DNA from: Echinometra lucunter
Lineage: Eukaryota > Echinodermata > Echinoidea > Camarodonta > Echinometridae
Assembly: GCA_029962745.1 (NCBI GenBank)
Contig: CM057162.1
Location: 11,378,123 to 11,442,122 of the forward strand
DNA length: 64,000 nt
Direction: 5' to 3'
Part shown: positions 43,693-55,600 of the stretch, piece by piece
Numbering within the stretch: position 1 is the first letter of the stretch
Layout: each line of letters opens with the position of its first letter
Notes under the pieces: generated by a model
Databases searched by the model: none
What the model saw: the letters and a program-made list of their open reading frames with translations, nothing else
Told to the model about the DNA's origin: nothing
Made by a program: the position numbers and the translations under genes

Positions 43693-46600
43693 CCTGCCCA
43701 GATAATTCAAAGAAAATAGCTAACTGTTCTCTTCTAATGATTCATGTATACTGATAGAAATCTCTCCTAATGCCCTTCCACAAGTAACACAACAAGAATC
43801 TTTTGTCATTTGTGACATGAATTATTGTTGTATTTGCTTCTTGTGTAATGCTCCTGGTGCTCCATTATTCCAAAGTCATGGTTAAGTGGCCATATCTGTA
43901 GAGCTCTAGGATGTGGGGTAAGCATTTTCATCTGAGGTTGAGTAACAAATGTCTATCTACGTCTTGCTGGGATATTTTATACTCAAGGTATTCGTTTTTG
44001 TGTCCATAGGTTCACAACCAGCCGTGTGCTGTGGCAGAGATTGGAGGAGAGGCTAGAATGGCGTCATGGTAGGACCTACGTTCCCAAGGGAAACAAGAAA
44101 CTCATGTGCCTTGTGGATGATCTCAACCTGGCTTATGTAAGTACAGTCTCCATTCCAATCTGAAGCCCAATGCTCCTCAGCTGAACCATACTTATTAAAC
44201 CTTTTGACCATTGGGTGATTTCATTCCTATAAGTTTCATGTATTAGTGACCCAGTACCTGTGTTAGTGAGTAAAACTGTACATGTATATATAGAAAGATG
44301 CATTTAGGTTCAGGCAATGCTGTAAAAGCCAATGTAAAATAACCACTAAAACAGTGAAAATAAAGATATTGTATTGGGAGGATGGAAAGTGTTCCAGGGT
44401 GTAGGTCTCTATGTTAGAAATGTTGTATTTTCTAGTTTTCTGATAAAGACATGGTAAGAATTTTATATACAATATATTTCTTTGCAAGGTTGCACTGCAG
44501 AATTGACACTTGTAGAAATGAAGAAGGCTATGCCCATACTTCGCCGGTCTAGGCCCAATGGCAGCTGCAATTCTCCCTGTGGGCTTAAAATAGAACCATT
44601 CTGTTCCAGAAGGCATTGGGTTTATGTCCTTTCTTCTATCCCTACGATTGCCAGTTGAATGCTCTTATTCTCTGGGGTACAGCTCTTACAATTGATATTT
44701 ACACAGCAAGGACTCAGAAAACTACTGTATCAGCCTTTGTAAAGATAATATCCCATATTTAAAGGGTGTAATTTGATAATAAGTTTTTATTCTTTATACC
44801 TATATGCAATGTTATGATGATTATTATTTTGTATCCAATATTTATGTGATGAAATGTATAATTTGTAATCTGTAACCCGTGCAAAATTCAATTGTTGGTT
44901 GTAAAGCATGAGATTTTTAATGAATACAGTTATCTATCTATCTATCTATCTATCTGTCTGTCCATCCATCCATCCATCCAGCTATTAATCCATCTATCTA
45001 TCTATCTGTCTGTCTGTCTATCTATCTTTCTATCTATCTATTTGATTCTTCCATATGAAAGAATGTCGTAGTGACATGCAAATTTCTCCTTTCTTCTCAG
45101 GTTGATCAGTTTAACCACCAATCTGCCTCAGCCATGGTCCGCCAGCATCTGGACTCTGGCGGGTTCTACGAGCCGGACACGCATCGCATGAGAGAAGTCA
45201 AGAACGTGACATACGTGACAACTGTCAACCCGCTGACCCCTGCTAGTGTACCATCCCTCAACCAGAGGCTGGTTCGACACTTTGCTGTACTGGGCATGCC
45301 ATATCCAAAGTAAGCGACTATCCATAAAGCCAAGCTGGCCATAGTTGTCATGTAACACTTTGCCTGCGGAATTAATTGTCAGGGAAAAATAATGAAAATT
45401 GTTAATTTGATATTTTCTTTAAATTCTGATCCTTCGTGCAGTCATTGATTTTGATTTCTTCTGTAATTGTAGATATCATTCAAGTATCCTAGCTATTTTC
45501 AGGTTCCCTACACTTGTAAAGTAGTTATGTAATTTGATTGTACAATCGTGACGATAATTATCAACTGTAGTAGAAGAAGGGTTAGTGTGATGTCCATCTG
45601 TATATGACCAGTTTGAATGCAAATACTGATCCCCTTTTGTCATATTGAGATATTTGCAATTCAAGATCAAGGAAAATAAAGAAAATAATTAGAAAATATA
45701 TGCTACTTTTGACCATAACTTCAACAATTCACCTTTATATACAATGAGCAATATATCATTTGAAAAGTATGATATTATACTATGTGATAGTGAGCCTGCT
45801 TTACAATTTTCAGAAATAGCATTTATCTGTTTTTACATAATAAATTCATATTTGTTGTACATTGTTTCCTATGAGGAACTTGCAAGCAGATTTGTGGATA
45901 AAGACCATCTGTGTGTAAAGGAAACTTTTCTTGTACCCCCCTTTTTTCTGAATGGTCAGAAATACTCTCGAAATAAAAACAAAAGCCTCTTCATTCTTTA
46001 GATTGGAATAATCCTTGAACTTTAAGGCTTATGATGAGGTTTCTGGATAATGTTACTCTACAATTCCCTGATTGGATAAATTTATTAATCTCATTCCATT
46101 TGAAACAAAGATTTTTTTTTTTTAAAGTAAACTAAATAATTTCTTAATTCCTTAAAGCCATGAAAATTTGTTCTGTAAAGACTAATCCACATTTTAATGA
46201 ATTTCCTTGTCAAACAGGAACTCTGAGGTTCATTATATCTTCACCACTCTCCTGCACACACACTTCCTGACACCAGCTACTACCTCATCCAATGCAGGCA
46301 GAGATCACAAGGTACACTGTCTCATTTAATCAGTCAGCTAATCCTTCTTTCATGTGTGATTGACATAATGCTGCCCTACTTTTGCAAAAGGAAGCAAGTC
46401 ACAAATTACCCTAATCTGAGTTAATGATGGTTTCCGATTGTGTGCACCATATTCTACCTACAGGCAAATTCTTTTGGCAGAAACCCTCATCTTAATGAGA
46501 GCTATAAATGATAGTATGTCATTGTAATGCATTGATGACAATGAAAAAGAAAACCACAGTTTGCTGGTTTACATGCTTCTAGAGCTTGGAACAATCTTCC

Positions 46601-49600
46601 ACCCTCAATCCGAGCATAGAAACTCTGTCAGCTTTCAAAAGACAACTGAAGACTTACCTTTTACCATAGAGCTATTCCTCTTTTTTGTTGACATTTACTC
46701 TGTAAGCACTGTGGTACTACTTTGTATACAGTGCATTATAAATGACCATTGTTATTATTATTACATGAATTATCACTTTTATCACTTGCTTTCCTTTGCC
46801 AAAGTAGGGCAGAATAGGATGTTATGGCCAATGAGATGAAGATGAAATTTATGATGTTATTAGAGAAGTGGTGCTATTGTGTGAAATTACCCATCTTAAT
46901 TTGGTGTTCAGGGTTTGTGCCTCTTATATTTGTCAGTCTTCATTGTATTCAAAGTTTTCAGGGATACACCATGACTTCTTTCCTAGGAATAAGAACCATG
47001 AAAAGGGCTGGTGAGGTCTTTGCTAAGAGCTGCGATTCTTGACTTTTTGATCTGTATTCTATGCTTTCTCTTCCGGAAAACTTTGTTTAAAAATAGAATG
47101 TTCAGAATTGTCAGCTGTTTTGAAAAGAATTTTTATACCGTATGTTTATCCATACATGGTTATCTGGCTTTTTACCCTGTTATCGTACTTTTTTGTTGTC
47201 AGCAAAAGGTTACATACAGTTGCATGCAAAATTATTCAAACCCCTTGCATTTTGCAACCTGCTTTTTGTGTGAAAGTTGCAATTCTGTTCACCACTTGAA
47301 TGATTTAGTAATAGTCTGCAGTTGTAATGTTACTCATTTTGCCAGAATGTCCAAAATACGAAGGGGGTTGAATAATTTTGCATGCAACTGTATACCTCTG
47401 CTTTGAGATCAGTGGGTTGAGTGATCAAAAGATGTTATTGCTTTCACAGAATCAAGGAAACTCCATGCTTTTTAACCAGCATGTGCAGAAGATTTGTTAT
47501 TTCTACATTTACACTGATGATAACGATTGATTAATACATTTGAATGAATTATTTGATATTGATAGAAGCAGCACATGATTGACAAGGAGGAAGAGAAACT
47601 GAGGGCACTTATCTCTATGATGGTCAATGTAACGATTGAGGTCCAAGAGAGAATGAGGAGTATGTTTCTTGCCACAGCGGAGAGATGTCATTATGTCTTC
47701 TCTCTCAGAGATATGAGGAGACTCTTCCAGTAAGTAGGAACTTTATCTCCTTTTGAGTTTTCAACAAAATTGCTTTTAAAATTGTCTTGTCTCATAGTGG
47801 CAATGTGATGATGGGGGGGGGGGGGAGGGCACGGATGAGAAGTAAGTTTCTTGCCTTGGTGGAGAGATGTCATTATGTCTTCTCTTTGAGAGATATGAGG
47901 AGACTCTTCCAGTAAGTAGGAACTTTATCTCCTTTTGTGTTTTCAACAAAACTGCTTTAAAAATGGTCTCATGGTGGCAGAGTGATGATGGGGGGGGGGG
48001 GGGGGGGGGGGGGAGGGCACGGATGAAGAGTAAGTTTCTTGCCTTGGCAGAGAGATGTCATGTCTTCTCTCTTAGAGATATGAGGAGACTCTTCCAGTAA
48101 GTAGGAATCTATCTCCTTTGTTGTGTTTACAACAAAAACTGCTTTAAAAATGGTCTTCTCTCATGGTGGCAATGTGATAATAGAGGAGGATGAGGATGAG
48201 GAAGTATGCCACGGTGCCAGGATGGAGAGATGTTATAATGTCTTCTCTCTTAGAGATATGAGGAGACTTCCTTACACTGTGTAAAAGACCATAATTGGAA
48301 TTGGAAATCTTTTATGGATTTCTTGCAACACAAATGTATTTTTTGACTTCCATTACATAGACATCACATTTACTCTCAGGTCTGAAATAGAAATGCAGCA
48401 TGATGCCTGAAGAAGTATGTACACTGTAGAAATTATTAGGTTATTAATAAATTATTATTGGCAGATATTTGCGTAGTTTAACTAAGTGAGATATAGCTTT
48501 AGTTCTGGTTTGTCACAAAGTTGCCCAATTATTACTTGTGTGCCAAGAGAGTTTCATTTTGTTTTTTATTTATCATTTTTCTTAGGAATATCTGTCTCTC
48601 ATTGAGACCCGGTACCAATCCAGACAACCTCCTGTTGCTATGGCGACATGAGTGTGAATGGGTGTATGGTCAGCGGCTGGTCAGTCCTGTTGACTTTGAC
48701 CGTTACCAGCTTGCATTTGTGACTGCAGCTCGCAAGGAATTCACTGCCGAAGAACCGGTAAACCAAGAATGCTGTTATTATTTTTGCATGCTATCATTTT
48801 TCATTTTACCGTTTATGCATGTATCACTCTCACTCATCATCATGATTTCATAGCTTTTGAGCATGGATGTTGATCTGCATCAGTTTCAGTTATCATTAGC
48901 ACTATAATTCCAATTTGCAATCATATTTGAACACCTTATAATTTTTATCACACAGTTGTATCAAAGCTTGTTGAAAAATTTTGTAATGCATTTATAGTTC
49001 TTTCAACATACATGTAGTCTTCCTTCATCCGCAAATTTAGTGTATTGTTATTTCACTTTATCTTGTGCTTTTTGGAGTCATATTGCCATCTGACATCTCA
49101 CTCCTTTCATCTTGAATCAAGATATGCAAACAATGTCTTAATTTGACCACTTACATTCATATAATCAGTGTTGTACATTACTCATTCAAGTTTTCATATA
49201 TTTATTCAGTTTGTGTTTAATTATATTTATTCAGATCCTTCAAATGCACTGCATCTCATTGCACTGATGAATGGAAATTTAGTTCAATAGAAATGTTGCA
49301 CCTTTTCTCATAAAATCCCTTTATAATAATGCATGTACATGTAGCTATTCACTTAGAAATGAAAGAGCAGGAAAAAAATTGTTTTCACTGCATGCTATGG
49401 CATAGAAAAACACACAATTAGAAGTAATGATTGTTGATTTATGATTGTTGTTGTACATTGCATTTTTCACTCTTGTATATATTCATTTGCATGAATGCTA
49501 ATTTCATTTCCCCTCTGCAATGCACTTTAGTCTTTCATACTGCATCCTTTGTAACATCATGCTATATATCTATTTGCCGTTTTTAAAGTCTGAAGCCTAT

Positions 49601-52600
49601 AGCCCAGGCCGCAATGCAAGGTGCTTTATGAAAGGAGAAAAAGTGGTAGGATTGTGTGTTTTTCCGTGTGATTGTGTGTCTTGCTGTGCTTTGTGATACA
49701 CTGAAACCTGTATATGAAGACTACCCGAGGGAGACAAGAAAACAGTCTTTGTGAGCAGGTGGTCTTTTTATACAGGTGACCCTAACACATGTTTCAATGT
49801 GAAAACTATTCAAGGGAAAAGAAATCTGTGGTCTATATAGACAGGTGGTCTTTCTATGCAGGCTATTGCCAAGGCAGATTTGACTTTAATATGATCAGTT
49901 GATCATTGTGTGATTTTTGGCAGGTCTTAAGTTTGAATGGTGAGTAGGTGGATATATGTTTTCACCTCAAATTTCATTGTGGTTTCTCTTCAGAAGTGTA
50001 ACATTAATTGTACCTATTTTAATAACTTTCCTCTGGTAAATTCTAACATTTTTTTTTTTTTTTTTTAAGAAATATGTTTAAGAGTCATCTTTGTATGTAG
50101 ACCTTCTGAGCACAGAGGTTTTGTATTCATTCACATATTTGGGGATAGTGTGAAAATGTCGTCCTGTAAGATATTTTAAAACTTTGGTATCTCTTTTTCT
50201 TGTGGAGAAACTAAATGTATCTTCTTTCGGTGGTAATACCATACCAGTTTGGAAAAGGAAAGCTGTATTTGTTTTGGTGTTGTTTGACTGGGGAAAAATT
50301 TTACGTGCATTTGCTGACTTTGTAGTTAAAGACAGTTTCATGCAACTTAACACTAGAACTTATGAAATACCAAATGAATGTAGTCTACAGAAGCAAAGCC
50401 CCCACAACTTTGAAGCTTAATCAGTTATAAGAAGGATGCAGGAACTAATCTTTCTTTTTTTTTTTTTTTCTTCTAAGGATTAATTGCAACTCATTAATAG
50501 ATTACTCCAACCATGCTTCAGTCATAACTGATTTGATATCGATGACATTTCAGCAATATCTGTGAACCCCAGTATAAAGATTATCACCTCTAAGGCTACT
50601 CATTCAGTCAGTTCCTCCAACCAACCTCTCTTTAATTTTTCACTTTTATCATAGAGAAGGAATATTTTCCCCCAAAGTGCTATTCTGGTGTCAAACATAA
50701 GATATGCTTGTTATCAACAAGACATTTTCTACAGCGCTTGGGGATCACCCATTGAAAATACTGCAGTCTCAGAAAGAGGAGGTCCCAGATTAAATAATTC
50801 CTTTATGTCCTGTAGTAAGGTAACAGTCATGAATAACCAAGCTCCCTTGGAAAAAAAGATGGATGTAAATGTCTTATAATATACATACATGTTTGTGTAT
50901 ATGTGTGTGTAGTTGCTTTGTTAATAAGCAGGGGTGGTATTCTAAAATTTTTTTTATCTTTTATCTTATCTTCATTCTTTTAATCATCATAGCAAATTTT
51001 GAAGGCTAACTTGTGATTGGTTTGAACTGCACAAACTTGCGCCCATGGACCATCATGCAAGTCAAAAGTGCACGGTGTAGGCCAATGGCATATTTCTGAT
51101 TTCTATGAAAATTGAAATAAGATAAAAGATTATAACGATTTTCAGAATACTGGCCCGGGTTTAAACATTCTATGCCATCAGCTACCTACTCTTCTTCTTT
51201 GTCCGTCATCTTACTCACAGCTCCAGCTGACCATCTCCCCTGACCAGCCCCTCTTCAGTAACCTGGTCCAGCAGGACTCTGGCATAGTGACCGCCGGTGG
51301 GTACCGCAGCTCCCAGCAGGCAACCAGCAGTACGGCTGGGTCAGAGGTGGAAAATACCGACCAGTACCAGCCGTGTTCAGAGGTCACCAGTGTACAGAGG
51401 CTGCTGCAGGATGCCGTGGAGGAGTACAACAAAGGACATCCAAAGATTAAATTGACTCTATACAAAGTAGGAATACTATTTCTTTCGTACTTGATGGATT
51501 CCATGTTAACCTTTTATTTGCTTAAGAATGCTGATTGGCACAGTTGCTTATTTGCCACAGGTGCCAATTGGCACAAAACAATACACATAAACATGTGGAA
51601 GGATTGCTCTGTTCAACACAAAAGCTTTGCTAAATTACCCATTTCCGGACTTGATTAGATGCATGACAACCCTTTAGACGCTCTTTAGAGATTCATTTTG
51701 CAGTTGAAACACTCCAGTGAGAAATAAAGTGTGGCACAGGGAATTAAAGTGGTTTTTAATCTAAATTTTGAGAGGACAAGGAATAACAGGAGCAAAATTC
51801 ATGGTTTGGCTCTAATTTAGGTTTAGTACACAGGATGTTTAAGGATCATGCTCTTCATAAATGAAGTGTGAAGAAATTAAGATGCAGCAAAGGCCTACTC
51901 TAGGATTTGACAATCATGCTTCATTTGATAACATTTAAACTAATGGCTAGTCTTTAGGAAGATCCAGTGTACTAGGTTTATCACCCTAATATTTATCAAA
52001 TCTGCAGAACACTTTGAATTCCCATAGTGTATGTCTCTTTTATACATGTACATGTAACATCAGTTCTATATTTTCGTACTGAAGCATTGCAAGGAGGTAA
52101 AAAAGACAGAAATGTTTTTTTACATTCTTTTTTTCTTTTATATCATTATACACTAATTGCTGTATATATCCTGTGTATAGAGGCTCCTTTGAATACTTTG
52201 AACTTTGATGATTGCCTTCCGTTTGACAGGAAACCATCCAACGTGTCTGTCGTCTGGCCCGCATGATCATGTCCCCTCATGAGGTAGGCCACGCCCTTCT
52301 GGTTGCCGATGGTAATCCAGGTCTGAGCAACCTGTTTGCCCGCCTTGCTGCCAGCCTGTGTGGCTTCAGTGTTTCTGAGATCAGTGCTGCTCCTGAAGCG
52401 TCTTCTAGGAACTACAAGATAGACCAGTTCAAGGCTGACCTTGTGGCAATGTACACCAAGGCTGGTGTCAAGGTTTGTTCATGGATCCCTGTTTTCCTCT
52501 TTCATATACATTGTGCAATTGCAAATGATATCCACTCAATGCATTAAGAGATACTTGTTTACAGCTGGTCTTCCTGGCAGTGCCTGGAGTGAGAGTCTTT

Positions 52601-55600
52601 AAATTGGTCAGTCTGTCAAACCTTGATATCTTAGAAGAATGACATCCATGGCAGATTGTAGACAAGCCTGTGAGTTATGCATTCAATATCTATGAGAGCT
52701 TCTGTAAATCTTTTGAATTCAAAGTAAACATGAACAACTAAAATAGCAATATGAAGGCTCTTTTTAAAAAAATGTATGTAGAGTTTTTGAGCATTCTATC
52801 AATCACTAACCCTCAAGGGTTATCAGAGTTTAGTCATATTTTGTGAAGATTATTTTCTATGTATCTGTCTATGTATCTCTCCATCTATCTATTTATCTAT
52901 CTCTCTGTCAGGGTGAGAAGCTACTGCTCCTCCTAACCGAGGAGGATCTCCATGAAGAAGACTTCCTGGTGTATGTTGGTGAGTTTGTCGTGACCGGTGC
53001 CATCACGCATCTCTTCTCCAGTGAAGAACAGACAACCATCATCAACTCCATACGAACGGAGGTCACAGCTGCTGGACTCACCTACACACGGGAGACAGCA
53101 TGGAATTTCTTCCTCAAGTATGACCTCATTCATGAGATACTCCTTTTAAAAGGATTTTTTTGGGGGGTGATGAGTTCTTAGGATTGGATGCTTTTTGTAA
53201 CACCATCTAAGGCTTTCAATGGGGCCCTGTTTCCTAAAACTTATTATCAGTAACAACTGCCACATTTCTATGACAAATTTGCTCTCAGCCGATCAGATGC
53301 AGGGACTTCAGTAGCTTGTATAGTTATTCCAACTTGTTATTGATAACAAATGTTATGAAACGAGGCCAGGGTGTGGAGTATTATATTACTTATATATCTC
53401 CTTGTACATGTAGCTTCTTCTGTCTTGAATATCTATTCAGCTTGCATGAAAGCATCTAGCAGGAATGTTGAAAAACTTGAAAGTGCCTCTTTAGAGTGTT
53501 CAGAGAAACTTATCAGGATGAGGCATACCGTGAGCCCATTTCTAACAGACGTGTGGATGTATCGTTGTTCCTATTCATATAAGTGGTCATGCTCTAAACA
53601 CATCCTTTTTAGGGTGACATGAAATTTGAACATCTGTGAAGAGATGATTACAGCTGAGCTGAAAATTGTGTGGGGTACTAAGCTTTCCATTTCCTGTTAA
53701 AGTGTTGATTGACCTCTGTTTGAATTGTAGGACTGTGAGGAACAACTTCCGAGTGGTGCTGATCTCCGCTGACACAGGCCATGATTTCCAGCGACGGTGT
53801 AGAGAGTATCCCGCCCTGACTGAGCATCTGAACTGCTATTGGTATCAACACTGGACCAGGGAGAGACTGGTAGACCATGCTATGGCTCACCTACAAGGTA
53901 TGCTGTTCTCATGACTGACTTGCTAAAATATTCGTGATCCAGCATTTACCCCGGCCATGATGGCTGCTGACTTGATCTTACATTATATCAGTCATAACTA
54001 GAATCTGCACATTTGATTGGTGTATTGCACATCACATGACGAAATACAATTCCCACTGTCCTAATGTAAATAAGGAAGTTTCTATTGTGACGTCACTAGC
54101 CGCGAATAATAATTATTCATGGAAACTATTCACAAATGACATCACATGCACAATGAGCGTACTTAATTGTGATGTCAGGAATTTTGTGCCCCTCTATCAT
54201 TCTTGGGTGTGATGATGTCATCATTTCAATAATTTTGTATTCCGGCTATGCAATTACTGTCTGCATTTCGTATTTGGTTGGATAAAATATTATATCCTAA
54301 GCTTTGTACAATATCTAAAGAATGCTGCCATGATTCTTAGGAGCATTCAAGTCACTTTTGGTACCATAATTTCAACCAGACCCCCTCACAGTCATGTATA
54401 TTTCTATTATGAATAGGACTTGGCTTACGATTAGGGTTTACATGTAGTTTAGTGTTGGGGTTATGAGTATTAATGTAGATACATACATTGTTTTAACCAT
54501 GGTGGAATGAAGACCATATTTAGTGCAGTCGATGTTCGAGCATGTGTCTACCATCATGTTTTTCAACTTTTCAATTCCCTGTTATCATGAGGCCTCATAT
54601 ATACCAGCTACATGTAAATCATTTAGAGCTCGCAGAACTGCCATTATGGAGATAAATCCAACTCCAAATGATGACTTAACCGACATAATTGGTGCTTTTG
54701 TATTTCATGAGAGTTCCAGTCATTCATTTTTGACAATCATTGCATTTAAGAAGTGATCCTTAAGATGCTTATCGCTGCTGGTGCGACAAAACCTTGTTTC
54801 TCAAAAATGTCAAAATGTCGAGTGAAAAAAAAAAACATGTTGGCAAAAGCACTATAACCAGTGGGATCCCCTTTCCTTTGACATGCTGTGGTGGCTTCAT
54901 TTTTGGAGTAAAAGTTAGGATTTGGGCAGGACATCACTTGACTGATTATCTGGAGATGAATACAAAAAAATGATTTTCACCAAAATTTGAGGTTTTGGCT
55001 CCCCAGTAACGTTACGTAACTACAGATGATGGAAAAAAATTGTTGATTCTGGCAAAAAATCTTATTAAAGAATGTTGATAAGTTACACCTACATGTACAC
55101 CTACATGTACACCTACATGATCTCGTGGTCCGAGTTCAAATCCCGGCGCAGCACTAATGTCCTTTGGCAAGATATGAATCTACATTTGCCACTCTCCACC
55201 CAGGTGTTAAGTGGGTACCCGGTAGGATGCGAAAGTCATTGTGATTTGTTTAGCATTGTGCGTGCCTGCAAAAGGCGCCTGGCTGGAAAGCTCCCAAGGG
55301 AGTGGAGAAGGCGCATGCATTGTATGCGGGCAAGCCTGAATCCGATGACCGGGGTAATAATATTTCTGTAAAGCGCTTAGAGACTCTCTTGGAGATGTAT
55401 TAGGCGCTATATAAATCCAGAATATTATTATTATTATTATTGAAATTATTTTGATATTGTTCAGGTACGGAAGGCATGAACAACATCCAGCAAGAGAACT
55501 TAGCCCATCTCCTTGCAACAATGCATCTTGCTATTAGACAGCTGGATGGAGAAGAGAAGGGTCCGGGAAGATACAAGCATCTTACCAACACTACCTATGA

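Larger units (their letters stand above)
38930..44009. other. Intron survey, dynein exons 15-22
   Basis: 38930-39514: exon 15 copy and GA-rich sequence. 39627-40051: nothing. 40586-40943: nothing. 41247-41846: degenerate ttaggg words at 41663-41690, otherwise nothing. 42018-42489, 42619-43133: nothing. 43295-44009: GA microsatellite only. Confidence 0.5.
44137..48585. other. Intron survey, dynein exons 22-26
   Basis: 44137-44930: possible retroposon tail near 44760-44930. 45310-46217: nothing. 46312-46559: nothing. 46771-47565: an inverted pair, ttacatacagttgcatgcaa-aattattcaaacccctt (47209) and aagggggttgaataattttg-catgcaactgtata (47360), marks a ~185-bp MITE. 48276-48585: nothing. Confidence 0.5.
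48758..55119. other. Intron survey, dynein exons 26-31
   Basis: 48758-49694 and 49866-50934: nothing coding; poly-T near 50050 and 50455. 51467-52229: nothing. 52473-52855: nothing. 53118-53220, 53371-53730: nothing. 53898-55119: a gtgacgtcac(t)-type word cluster at 54090-54175 and acctacatgtac repeats at 55086-55120, otherwise nothing. Confidence 0.45.

Noticed and set aside
49590..49621. Small exon-like tract SEAYSPGRNA between ttttaaag and a gtgctt
   Set aside because: Weak sites, and dynein exons 26 and 27 already join in phase 0; including it would break the frame.
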